Assembly (NCBI GenBank): GCA_945903655.1
Contig: CAMDOY010000049.1
Coordinates: 1-14,596 of the forward strand
Reading direction: 5' to 3'
Origin: Rhizobium sp. Q54
GTDB taxonomy: Bacteria; Pseudomonadota; Alphaproteobacteria; Rhizobiales; Beijerinckiaceae
Length of the DNA: 14,596 nucleotides
Under the pieces are notes generated by a model. The model had not been told where the DNA came from. It did no database searches and saw nothing but the letters and a program-made list of their open reading frames with translations. A program made the translations under genes and the position numbers. Positions 1 to 6,746 of the stretch are shown piece by piece. Numbering within the stretch: the stretch's first letter is position 1; every line of letters starts with the position of its first letter.

Positions 1-595
1 CTTCATCGAGCGCGGGCATGAGTTCGCGTTCCGCGATGTCGATGAGGTCGCGGCCATCGACGATTTCGCGGGTGAGTCCGGCAAGGTTGGCGCGGGCACG
101 GGCGGTGGCGGGGCGCGAGGCATAGAGGGTTGCGAGATCGCCCACCAAAGCGCGCGCGGCGTCGCGATCGTCCGCCGCCCGGGCCTGCGCGAAGGCCATG
201 TGCAGGCGGGCGATCTGGCGCTGGCGCATCAGCCCCGCAAGCTCGCGCCCCAGCAAGGCGAGCAGCGCGACGCCTACCAGCGCCAGCAGCGCCACGCCGA
301 TCCAGCCCAGCGCTGCGGAGCGGGCGAAGAAACCCTCGATCAGCCCCTGCAGCCATACGCCCACGGCGAGCGACATCAAGGCCCCCAGCGCGGACCAGAA
401 CAAGCCGCCCCAGCTCAACCCCCGGCGCGCCATGACGCCCCGCTTCTGCGCCGCCTCGATGGCCGCCTCCTCGGGCGCGATGGCGGTTTGAATTTCGAAA
501 GCGTCGGGCTGCGGCTCTATCGCCACGCGCTGGTCTTCTGGCCTGACCTCGTCGAGACGGAAGGCGCGGGGGCGGGGCTTGTTGTCGCTGGTCAT
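1..595 (-). CDS. YcjF-like inner-membrane protein (DUF697 / TIGR01620 family), 3' end cut by window edge
   Basis: I translated this frame by hand; it is open to the window edge, giving 198 codons. The start ATG overlaps the YcjX stop codon (ATGA), so translation is probably coupled. The N-terminus is a charged cytoplasmic stretch of about 55 residues. Two hydrophobic segments follow at about residues 60-82 (WGGLFWSALGALMSLAVGVW) and 95-115. A soluble region after them contains ARAADDRDAARALVGDL and ends near IAERELMPALDE. This is the layout of E. coli YcjF, which lies directly after ycjX in the phage-shock regulon. The biochemical role of the family is not established; a membrane stress or partner role for YcjX is inferred from the pairing. 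Identification is firm from context and topology, and the C-terminal half is not in the window. Confidence 0.85.
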   Translation of the reverse strand, partial: MTSDNKPRPRAFRLDEVRPEDQRVAIEPQPDAFEIQTAIAPEEAAIEAAQKRGVMARRGLSWGGLFWSALGALMSLAVGVWLQGLIEGFFARSAALGWIGVALLALVGVALLALLGRELAGLMRQRQIARLHMAFAQARAADDRDAARALVGDLATLYASRPATARARANLAGLTREIVDGRDLIDIAERELMPALDE

Positions 596-2052
596 GCGAG
601 CCTGTCTCCGAGCAGGAACTGCAAGGCGCGGTCGAGCCGGATATGGGGCAGGGGCGCCTCGGGCGTCGTGGTCAGGGGCGGACGGAAGCGCAGGAAGCGA
701 TAGTCCGCCTCCCCCTCGCTCAGACCCAGCCCCTCGCCGCGAAAGGCCGCGCGGGGATCTGCGGGCAATTCGCCCGGGAAGATGGCGGCCTCGGTCTCGC
801 CGTCGAAGACATCCTCGCCCATCCGCTCGCCTTTCAGCGGCGTGCCCACGATGGCTTCGAGATCGCGGCCATCCTGTCGCACACGCGCTTCCCTTGTGGC
901 GCGCACGGCGGCCATGGCGATCACGTCGATTTCGACGCCGCCCGATTGCGCCCGCGTGATGGCGCGGGCGACCAGATGGCGAAGGATCGCCTCAAGGCGG
1001 TCATGGCTGGTGTGGTGGAGATGATCGGCCTTGGTGGCGGCGAAGAGAATGCGGTCAATGCGCGGGCGGAAGATGCGCGAAATCAGGCCTGATTGTCCCG
1101 TGCGGAAGGCGCGCAGCACATCGCTCATGGCCGCTTCCAGATCGCGCACGGCGGCGGGGCCGGAGTTGAGAGCGCTGAGCGCATCCACCAGCACGATCTG
1201 CCGGTCGAGTCTCGCGAAATGATCGCGGAAGAAGGGTCGCACGATGTGTGTTTTATAGGCCTCGAAGCGCCGCTCCATGAGGGCGCCCAGCGAGCCCGCC
1301 TTGATGGCGGCGCCCTCTTCCATTGGCAGGGGCGAGAAGGTGAGGGCGGGCGAACCTTCGAGGTCGCCGGGCATGAGGAAGCGCCCGGGCGTGAGCGCGG
1401 AAAGCGCATAGGCGTCGGCCCGTGCGCCGCGCAGATAGGCGGTGAAGAGCTCTGCGGCCTTGCGAGCGGTTTCTTCCGAGAAGGGGGCGGTGGGGTCGAG
1501 GCTCGCCAGATAGCCCCGCCACGAAGCGGCCAGGGTCGCGCGGGCGGCGGCGCTGCTGGCCTCCAGCGTCTCGCGCGACCATTGGGCGTAGCTCTTTTCC
1601 AGTAGCGGCAGATCGAGCAGCCATTCGCCGGGGTAGTCCACGATGTCGATGGTGAGTTCGCGCGGGCCCTGCAGCCAGCCGCTGGCGCGCTCATATTGCA
1701 GGGTGAGGCGCAGTTGCGAGATGCGCCTTGTCGATTGGGGCCAGTGTCGGGCGGAAGCACCTTCCGCGCCGCCGGTCAGCGCGGCCAGATGGTCCGCATA
1801 GGCGAAGCTGGGCACGGCGTCGTCGGGTTGATGCTCCAGCCGCGCGCCGATCAATCGCCCCTGCGCATGGGCCTGCAAGACCGGCAGGCGCCCGCCGCGC
1901 ATGAGATTATGCACCAGCGCCGTGATGAAGACCGTCTTGCCCGCCCGCGAGAGGCCGGTGACGCCCAGCCGCAAGCCCCCCCCGCTGACATAGTCGGCAA
2001 GGCTGCGGGCTGCGATATGGGCTTCCTGCGTGAGATCGGAGAGGCTGGGCAA
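592..2052 (-). CDS. ycjX: YcjX-like P-loop NTPase (DUF463 family)
   Basis: The protein is about 486 residues, close to the 465 of E. coli YcjX, and resembles it along its length. Shared segments include VTGLSRAGKT, VDYPGEWLLDLP, IVLVDALSALNSGP, FAATKADH and the end LPHIRLDRALQFLLGD. The Walker A motif is at about residues 33-40, the DYPGEW motif (the likely Mg/switch region) at about 139, and a TKAD motif resembling the G4 guanine-specificity motif at about 340-343. In E. coli, ycjX belongs to the PspF-controlled membrane stress regulon, and nucleotide hydrolysis is expected. The start is uncertain. I chose the TTG at 2052 because it yields about ten residues before the conserved EAHIAARSLADY. 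An in-frame GTG at 2091 is the alternative, and neither has a good ribosome binding site. The stop overlaps the ycjF start. Confidence 0.9.
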   Translation of the reverse strand: MPSLSDLTQEAHIAARSLADYVSGGGLRLGVTGLSRAGKTVFITALVHNLMRGGRLPVLQAHAQGRLIGARLEHQPDDAVPSFAYADHLAALTGGAEGASARHWPQSTRRISQLRLTLQYERASGWLQGPRELTIDIVDYPGEWLLDLPLLEKSYAQWSRETLEASSAAARATLAASWRGYLASLDPTAPFSEETARKAAELFTAYLRGARADAYALSALTPGRFLMPGDLEGSPALTFSPLPMEEGAAIKAGSLGALMERRFEAYKTHIVRPFFRDHFARLDRQIVLVDALSALNSGPAAVRDLEAAMSDVLRAFRTGQSGLISRIFRPRIDRILFAATKADHLHHTSHDRLEAILRHLVARAITRAQSGGVEIDVIAMAAVRATREARVRQDGRDLEAIVGTPLKGERMGEDVFDGETEAAIFPGELPADPRAAFRGEGLGLSEGEADYRFLRFRPPLTTTPEAPLPHIRLDRALQFLLGDRLA

Positions 2053-2116
2053 GGCGGGACCGCGATGGAGAGGCGTTGTGCATCTAAGCACGACAGGGGC
2101 TTTGCGAAACCCCCAC

Positions 2117-3160
2117 CTATCGGCTCGCCTGCTCCTTCGCCGCCTGCGCCTGACGGATCGCCTCCATGGCCCGCGCAATCCCCGCCGCAATCACGGCCTT
2201 GTCCGCCCGCAGGGGGCCGATTTCGACGGCGGACATGTTTTCCATCACCCGCGCCAGATTGGGAGTCGGCTCGCCCTCGGCGGTGAAGAGCGCCAGATCC
2301 TCATCTGGCGAGGCGGCGACGCCTGCGCTGGTCTTCTGCGCATAGGCTTGCAGGCGGTTGGTTTCGCTGGCGCAGTTGAGGATCGGCCGCAGGGGCTCGG
2401 GCCGCAGGGGCTCAAGGCCGGGCATGGTCAGGGACGCCAGCTTGAGTTCGGGCATGGCCATGGGTTTCTCCCCAAGGCCAACCGCGATGCTGGGGGTTCG
2501 CATTAACGGAGGCAGGCCCCCGGCGATGCGGGTTCGCGTCGGCGCCTTGGCGATCTTCCCATGTCCCCGCGCCAGCCAGTGCGCGCGCAGGGTCTGGCCC
2601 ACGCCGCGCGTCGAGAGGGCGTCGGGCGCTGGCCCCAACTTGTTGCGGGTCTGGGCGATGCCGACCGGGCTTTTCGCGCTGGGCCTGATCGGGGGCAGGG
2701 GGATCGTCGAGGCGCGGCTCGCCACCCTCACAACGCGACATTCCGCAGGCGCCCAGCGGCTGACGATGGCCTGGGCCGAGCGGCGGCTGTAGCTCAGATA
2801 ATAGCGCCGCAGCAGCAGGGCCGCGACGGCGGCGCCCTCTTCCGCCGAGGCGAAGGCGACATGGCCCTCCGCGTCGGCGGCCAGCATGCCGTTCCAGCCC
2901 ACGCCTTTCACGCACCAGTAATTGTTGAGCCTCACGCAGCGTGTGACGCCCTTCTCCTCCGCGCCGCTCGCCAAGGCCTGCGCGCGCTCCGGCGGCAGAT
3001 CCAGATTCCCCCCCGCCTGCGCCCGCCAGTTGGAGACGCTGCGCGCGGCTGGCAGGAATTGCGGCGGGGCGGGCGCCTCCTCGCCCTCGCCGGTGCCAGC
3101 GAAGCTTGCGGCGAGGGGCGTCAGAAGGGCTAGGGCGACGATGAAAGCGCGTGGCGGCAT
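2117..3160 (-). CDS. Conserved exported protein of unknown function
   Basis: This 347-residue protein begins with a Sec-type signal peptide (residues 1-20, hydrophobic core FIVALALLTPLAASFA), so it is probably periplasmic or extracellular. Residues about 73-140 form the most ordered part: RCVRLNNYWC, then VGWNGML, EGHVAFAS, LLLRRYYLSY and AIVSRWAPAEC, with cysteines at 75, 83 and 141. The arrangement NN...W.G...G...F...G....LL..Y....I..RWAP recalls a domain annotated in phages as structural protein P5, but I could not test this. The middle (about 145-260) is rich in Pro, Arg and Ala and probably unstructured, and the C-terminal 90 residues look more conserved. The start ATG has GGAGG about eight bases upstream, inside a hairpin (3165-3182). 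It lies 50 bases after sixA and 64 before the chosen ycjX start, so all are probably one transcript. Function unknown. Confidence 0.75.
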   Translation of the reverse strand: MPPRAFIVALALLTPLAASFAGTGEGEEAPAPPQFLPAARSVSNWRAQAGGNLDLPPERAQALASGAEEKGVTRCVRLNNYWCVKGVGWNGMLAADAEGHVAFASAEEGAAVAALLLRRYYLSYSRRSAQAIVSRWAPAECRVVRVASRASTIPLPPIRPSAKSPVGIAQTRNKLGPAPDALSTRGVGQTLRAHWLARGHGKIAKAPTRTRIAGGLPPLMRTPSIAVGLGEKPMAMPELKLASLTMPGLEPLRPEPLRPILNCASETNRLQAYAQKTSAGVAASPDEDLALFTAEGEPTPNLARVMENMSAVEIGPLRADKAVIAAGIARAMEAIRQAQAAKEQASR

Positions 3161-3164
3161 CCGC

Positions 3165-3182
3165 TGTCCTCCGGAGAGGACA
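3165..3182 (-). promoter_or_regulatory. Stem-loop with UNCG tetraloop covering the Shine-Dalgarno of the exported-protein gene
   Basis: On the minus strand, TGTCCTC and GAGGACA form a perfect seven-base-pair stem around the loop TCCG, closed by a C-G pair. That is the cUNCGg class, one of the most stable RNA tetraloops. The ribosome binding site GGAGG consists of the last loop base plus the first four bases of the 3' arm, and the start codon follows at 3160. The hairpin could therefore limit initiation until it is melted. The pairing is seen in the sequence; a regulatory role is inference. Confidence 0.5.
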
Positions 3183-3210
3183 TCGGGCTTGGCGCTCGTC
3201 TGACAAGTGG

Positions 3211-3732
3211 TCAGGCGTCCAGATGTTTGGGCGTCACGAAATCCACGAGGCGCGCGCCTTGGAAGGTCAGTTCCATCCAGCTGTCCGCCTTCACCTCGAA
3301 CACGGCCAGCGCGCAGGTGGGAAAGCCCGCCATCATGCGCATGCGCGCGTCGGGATCGCCCCCCGCCGTGAGATTCATGGCCAGATCCGCCATGCCGGGG
3401 TTGTGGCCCACGACCATTAGGGTGCGGGCTTCATCGGGCGCCGCGCGCAGGGCCTCCAGCATGGCGGGCGCTTCGGCGAGATAAAGGCTGCGCTGGATGT
3501 CGAGAGGCGCGGGCGCGGGCCATTGGGCCATCAGGAGGGCCACGGTCTCACGGGTGCGGGCGGAGGCGGAGACGAGCGCGAGGTCGGGCCGCAGATCCCT
3601 GCCCAGCATATGCCGCCCCAGCAGGCCAGCATCCCGCCGCCCTCGCGGCGCAAGCTCCCGTTCAATGTCTTTTTCCCCGCCCCTGGCGTGGGCGACGGCT
3701 TTGGCGTGGCGAAGCAGAAGAAGATGGCGCAT
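3211..3732 (-). CDS. sixA: SixA-type phosphohistidine phosphatase (histidine phosphatase family)
   Basis: This 173-residue cytoplasmic protein has the histidine-phosphatase signature: LLLRHAKA with Arg8 and nucleophile His9, SASARTRET with Arg59, and VVGHNPGM with His110. SixA removes phosphate from histidine, classically from the HPt domain of ArcB and from NPr of the nitrogen phosphotransferase system in E. coli. The target here is not known. The length is close to E. coli SixA (161). The start is fixed because an in-frame TAG lies four codons upstream of the ATG. The bases before the ATG are a pyrimidine run (TTTCCCCCC), so there is no recognisable ribosome binding site. It follows the antitoxin gene by 80 bases and precedes the exported-protein gene by 50. 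Confidence 0.92.
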   Translation of the reverse strand: MRHLLLLRHAKAVAHARGGEKDIERELAPRGRRDAGLLGRHMLGRDLRPDLALVSASARTRETVALLMAQWPAPAPLDIQRSLYLAEAPAMLEALRAAPDEARTLMVVGHNPGMADLAMNLTAGGDPDARMRMMAGFPTCALAVFEVKADSWMELTFQGARLVDFVTPKHLDA

Positions 3733-3812
3733 GGGGGGAAACTAGCGGGCGAGGCGCGCAAAGGCGAGTGGGCGAAAAGAGGGATCAGCGATACGCCGCT
3801 TGAGCACGAGGA

Positions 3813-4064
3813 TCAGGGAGAAATCCCCCGCTCCTTCCCCTGTCCCGCATCGAGTTCCGCGATGGAGCGCAGAAGCCGTTCCCCATTCGCGGGTGAGCGG
3901 AGCAGATGCAGCGTCTCGCGCAGGCCATTGAGTTTCGACAGGGGAAGGATGGCGACCGGCTCATGATGGGGCCGTGTCACGATCAGCATGGTCCGGTCAG
4001 CCCCCAGCCTGTCGAGATGGGCCGCCGGGTCGGCCTGAAATTCAGTGAAAGCAATCCGTGTCAT
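3813..4064 (-). CDS. YefM/Phd-type antitoxin without an adjacent toxin gene
   Basis: This 83-residue protein has the type II antitoxin fold signature of YefM. MTRIAFTEFQADPAAHLD matches the N-terminal DNA-binding half, MLIVTRPHHEPVAILPLSK the beta strands. ETLHLLRSPANGERLLRSI is nearly the YefM segment that reads ETAYLLRSPANARRLMDSI in E. coli as I recall it, followed by a short GKG-like toxin-binding tail. Such proteins repress their own promoter and neutralise a YoeB/Txe RNase. The ATG has AGGAG nine bases upstream. A toxin normally follows within a few bases, but only 80 bases separate this stop from sixA and I see no toxin reading frame there or upstream. It may be a solitary regulator, a remnant, or act on a toxin elsewhere. 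Confidence 0.85.
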   Translation of the reverse strand: MTRIAFTEFQADPAAHLDRLGADRTMLIVTRPHHEPVAILPLSKLNGLRETLHLLRSPANGERLLRSIAELDAGQGKERGISP

Positions 4065-4111
4065 CGCGCGCCGCTCCTTTGCGGCGAAGACACAGGTGGA
4101 ATCAGGATATT

Positions 4112-4441
4112 TCAAGGCCGCCTCGGCTTCTCCTCCTCCACCACGCGATATTCCCCCTCGATCACATCCCCATCCCCGGGGCTGCGCTGGAAGGGACTGC
4201 GCGGCGCGTCGCCCTCGCGGGGCTGTCCGATCCCCATCTCCCGCAGGATCCGGCGCAGGCGCGCTCTCGCGATGAGGCCGCCGATGATGACCACGGGCGC
4301 CAGCACCAGCAGCAGCCCGATGCTCACCGTCACCAGCACCAAGCCGAGGGTCGCGGCCATGGCGACGCCAAGGATCATGCCCCAGCGCCCGCCCATGGGG
4401 GCGCTCTGGGTTCTGCCTTTGCTGATGAAAAAGCGGATCAT
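4112..4441 (-). CDS. Small membrane protein of unknown function
   Basis: This protein has 109 residues. The start ATG is preceded by GGAGGA five bases away, a strong site, so I preferred it to a longer reading with a Cys- and Pro-rich extension. A basic, polar N-terminus (MIRFFISKGRTQ) is followed by about 38 hydrophobic residues (21-58; GMILGVAMAATLGLVLVTVS, then IGLLLVLAPVVIIGGLIA), long enough for two membrane helices in a tight hairpin. An Arg-rich stretch (RARLRRILREMG) follows, then a soluble acidic tail with VIEGEYRVVEEE. I do not recognise a named family. Its place between the cytochrome gene and the antitoxin gene on the same strand does not indicate a job. Confidence 0.7.
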   Translation of the reverse strand: MIRFFISKGRTQSAPMGGRWGMILGVAMAATLGLVLVTVSIGLLLVLAPVVIIGGLIARARLRRILREMGIGQPREGDAPRSPFQRSPGDGDVIEGEYRVVEEEKPRRP

Positions 4442-4510
4442 CGGTTCCTCCAGAGGGCAAGGTGGGCGAGGCGGCCCGCAGTTGCAAGCCCCCCGACCAT
4501 CTGACTCCAC

Positions 4511-4843
4511 TTAACGCTTCTTCACCTGAATGGAGCCTAAATAGGCGATGAAATCTTCGATCTGATCCGGCTTGAATTCGAACATGGGCATTTCCGGCCC
4601 CTCATGGCCCACCATCATCCCCTCGCCCATGGTCTCTTCCAGCTCGTTGAGGGGGTAGCGCTGGGCGAGGGTGCGGAAGGGCGGCGACTTCGGGTTGGGG
4701 CTGTCTCCGGTGCGGCCCAGAGCATGGCAAGGCGCGCAATTGCGCTGGGCGATCTTGAGGCCCCGCGCCTTGTCGCCTTTGGCGAAGGCGGGGCTGGCGA
4801 GCGAGAGGGCGAAGACGAGCAGCAGGGGCAGGGCGGGTTTCAT
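4511..4843 (-). CDS. Monoheme class I cytochrome c, periplasmic
   Basis: This 110-residue protein starts with a signal peptide (residues 1-21, ending SPAFA). The single heme-binding motif is CAPCH at residues 36-40, and the likely axial Met is in EGPEMPMFEF (Met85, less likely Met87). The C-terminal helix FKPDQIEDFIAYLGSI is typical of small class I cytochromes c, which carry electrons between periplasmic redox partners. No oxidase or dehydrogenase gene is adjacent, so the partner is unknown. GGAG lies about nine bases before the ATG. It is divergent from the DUF839 gene, with 167 bases between the two starts. It may head the minus-strand string running to ycjF, though the 69-base gap that follows leaves room for another promoter. 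Confidence 0.9.
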   Translation of the reverse strand: MKPALPLLLVFALSLASPAFAKGDKARGLKIAQRNCAPCHALGRTGDSPNPKSPPFRTLAQRYPLNELEETMGEGMMVGHEGPEMPMFEFKPDQIEDFIAYLGSIQVKKR

Positions 4844-4927
4844 GGGGCGGGCTCCGATTTCCCGCCAGTTGAATCGAAGGCTCTGCAGCCCGCCTTGATT
4901 TGCCGCAGGTTCGTGTCACCAATGGCG

Positions 4928-4956
4928 TTGTCATCAGGCCGTCGCAAAACCGCCAT
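4928..4956 (+). promoter_or_regulatory. Possible PHO box (PhoB-binding direct repeats)
   Basis: Three seven-base units lie at 11-base spacing: TTGTCAT (4928), CCGTCGC (4939) and CCGCCAT (4950). They match the PHO-box unit CTGTCAT at 6, 4 and 5 of 7 positions. The unit length and 4-base spacer are those of a PHO box, and the orientation is toward the PhoX-like gene starting at 5011. TATGAC at 4975 could be the -10. Matches in the second and third units are weak, so this is a suggestion only. Confidence 0.3.
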
Positions 4957-5010
4957 AACCCGGCGACGTCACGGTATGACCATGCTGATGGTTCATTTCA
5001 CGAGCAGGCG

Positions 5011-6654
5011 ATGATTGCGCAAAACACTCTCACCCGGCGTCACCTTCTGGCTGGCTCCAGCGCCCTGGCCTTGAGCGCGCTGGCGCCCGGCCGCGCTGTG
5101 GCCGCGTCCTTCGATCCCTTCGCCGCGCCCGTCAGTCGCGGCCCCTCCAGCCTCGACGTTCCCGCCATCGGCGCCACGGCTTCTGCCAGCGGCACGCCCT
5201 ATCTGGCGCCGGTCGCCGAGGGCTGGCGCGTGGTGTCCTTGCTCACCACCGGCAATGAGGTGAAGGGCTATCCCTTCGCAGGCATTCCCGATGGCCTCGG
5301 CGCCTTCGACAATGGCGATGGCTCCATCACCATTCTCGTCGCTCACGAACTCGCAGGCGGTCGGGGCGCTGCGCGTAGCCATGGCGGCAAGGGCGGTTTC
5401 GTTTCCCGCTGGACGCTGGCCAAGGACAGCCTCGAGATTCGCTCGGGCCAGGATTTCGTCGATAGCCCCAAGAAGATCCATCTCTTTGTTGGAGAAGGCT
5501 GGAAGAGCGGCGATCAGGTTCCCGCCAAGCAGCTTGATCTCTCGCGCTTCTGCTCGGCCGATCTCGCCCCGGTCTCGGCTTATTACAACAGCAAATCGGG
5601 CCTTGGCTTCAATGGGCGCCTCTTTCTGACCGGCGAAGAGGCGGGCGCGGCCAGCGCCAATCGCGCATTTGCTTTTGTTGCGGATGATGGCTCCGCCTGG
5701 GAACTGCCCGCCTTCGGCTTCGGCAAGCCCGGCGACGCGAAGGATCCCACGCCTTCGTGGGAGAACCTGCTCGCCCATCCCTCGACTGGCGACCTCACGC
5801 TCGTGGCCGCCAATTCCGACGGTGGCTCCAATCAGGTCTGTTTCTACCTTGGCGCCAAGAAGCGCGAGGGCTCGCCCATCGAGCGCGCAGGCCTGACCGG
5901 GGGCACATTGTTCAGCATGGTCGTGCCGGGCGTCGCCGCTGAATCCCGCGAGACCAATATCGGCCTCACCAAGTCCCTCGTGGGCAAGGGCGCGGGCAGG
6001 GCCATCGCCTTCGCTGCGCCCAACAAGGGCACCTCCTTCCTGCGTCCCGAAGACGGCGCCTGGGATCCCCGCAATCCCAACCGCTATTATTTCGTCACCA
6101 CCGACCGCAACAACTTCGCCGCCGACGGCACGGCGCGCGAGGGGCAGGATGTGACGCAGATCGGCCGCACGCGCCTGTGGGCCGTCACCTTCGACGACGT
6201 GACCAAACTCGTCACCGATGGCGCCCCCACCGGCAAGATCGAGCTGCTGCTCGACGGGACCGAAGGTGGCGACATGTTCGATAATATCGCCATCAGCGCC
6301 GATGGCGTGATCTTCCTGTGCGAGGACCCCGGCAACAGCCGCCACAACGGCAAGGTCTGGTCCTATGATCTGGCTACCGGAAAGTTCGAAACCATCGCCA
6401 AATTCGACCCCGCCAAATTCGGCGATGTCGTCGGCGGCCAATATACCCCGCCCGTCGCCCCCTTCGTAGACGACAAGGAAAGCTCGGGCGTCATCGACGT
6501 GACTGAAGTCTTCAAGGACGCCCCCTGGTTCCGTCCCAACGCCCGGGTCCTGCTCCTCGTCGTGCAGGCCCATTTCGCCTATGACCTCGCCCTGCCCGTC
6601 GGGGCGCAGCTGGTCGAGGGCGGGCAATTGCTGTTGATGGTGAAGGCGGGGTGA
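5011..6654 (+). CDS. Tat-exported DUF839 / PhoX-like protein
   Basis: This 547-residue protein begins with a twin-arginine signal (TLTRRHLLAG, hydrophobic core, AVA at about 29-31), so it is exported folded, as expected if it binds metals. I chose this ATG because it puts the Tat motif near the N-terminus; the frame is open upstream to about 4900. DUF839 hallmarks include NGRLFLTGEEAG at about 200-212, PTPSWENLLAHP, SDGGSNQVCFYLGAKKREG, GSPIERAGLTGG and MFDNIAISADGVIFLCEDPG at about 420-440. The family includes the Ca/Fe-dependent alkaline phosphatase PhoX, which frees phosphate from organic esters. From memory, PhoX proteins read LTCEE where this one has LTGEE, so activity is not certain. 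A possible PHO box lies upstream. It could instead be a non-catalytic or phytase-like beta-propeller. Confidence 0.85.
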   Translation: MIAQNTLTRRHLLAGSSALALSALAPGRAVAASFDPFAAPVSRGPSSLDVPAIGATASASGTPYLAPVAEGWRVVSLLTTGNEVKGYPFAGIPDGLGAFDNGDGSITILVAHELAGGRGAARSHGGKGGFVSRWTLAKDSLEIRSGQDFVDSPKKIHLFVGEGWKSGDQVPAKQLDLSRFCSADLAPVSAYYNSKSGLGFNGRLFLTGEEAGAASANRAFAFVADDGSAWELPAFGFGKPGDAKDPTPSWENLLAHPSTGDLTLVAANSDGGSNQVCFYLGAKKREGSPIERAGLTGGTLFSMVVPGVAAESRETNIGLTKSLVGKGAGRAIAFAAPNKGTSFLRPEDGAWDPRNPNRYYFVTTDRNNFAADGTAREGQDVTQIGRTRLWAVTFDDVTKLVTDGAPTGKIELLLDGTEGGDMFDNIAISADGVIFLCEDPGNSRHNGKVWSYDLATGKFETIAKFDPAKFGDVVGGQYTPPVAPFVDDKESSGVIDVTEVFKDAPWFRPNARVLLLVVQAHFAYDLALPVGAQLVEGGQLLLMVKAG

Positions 6655-6680
6655 TCCTTCACCCCCTCTGAAACAGCCTG

Positions 6681-6714
6681 CGGGCGGGCGCCCCTCATTT
6701 GCAAAGCCCGCCCG
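6681..6714. repeat. Inverted repeat downstream of the DUF839 gene
   Basis: CGGGCGGGC (6681-6689) and GCCCGCCCG (6706-6714) are perfect nine-base complements around a 16-base loop. It begins 27 bases after the DUF839 stop and ends 32 bases before the amidohydrolase start. No T-run follows in either direction, so it is not a standard intrinsic terminator. It may protect the upstream mRNA 3' end or weaken read-through. Confidence 0.5.
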
Positions 6715-6746
6715 TAAAGCTAAAAGGCTGCAACGGAGGAAAGACC

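Noticed and set aside
2053..2190. N-terminal extension of YcjX from an ATG at 2190
   Set aside because: It would overlap the end of the exported-protein gene by more than 70 bases and adds an Arg-rich stretch not found in the family.
3733..3812. Short toxin gene between the antitoxin and sixA
   Set aside because: Only 80 bases are available and the longest readable frame there (about 24 residues) shows no YoeB/RelE features and ends at TAG.
4065..4487. Long N-terminal extension of the antitoxin frame
   Set aside because: The extension overlaps the small membrane protein gene in another frame and is Arg/Pro-rich. The ATG at 4064 has a good ribosome binding site and gives the normal YefM length.
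4846..4894. Eight-base inverted repeat in the cytochrome c leader
   Set aside because: The arms are 33 bases apart, GC-only and plausible by chance; I see no clear role.
4993..6627. 544-codon open frame on the minus strand opposite the DUF839 gene
   Set aside because: Long antisense frames are expected in GC-rich coding DNA. The product has no recognisable motif, while the plus strand carries a clear Tat signal and family motifs.
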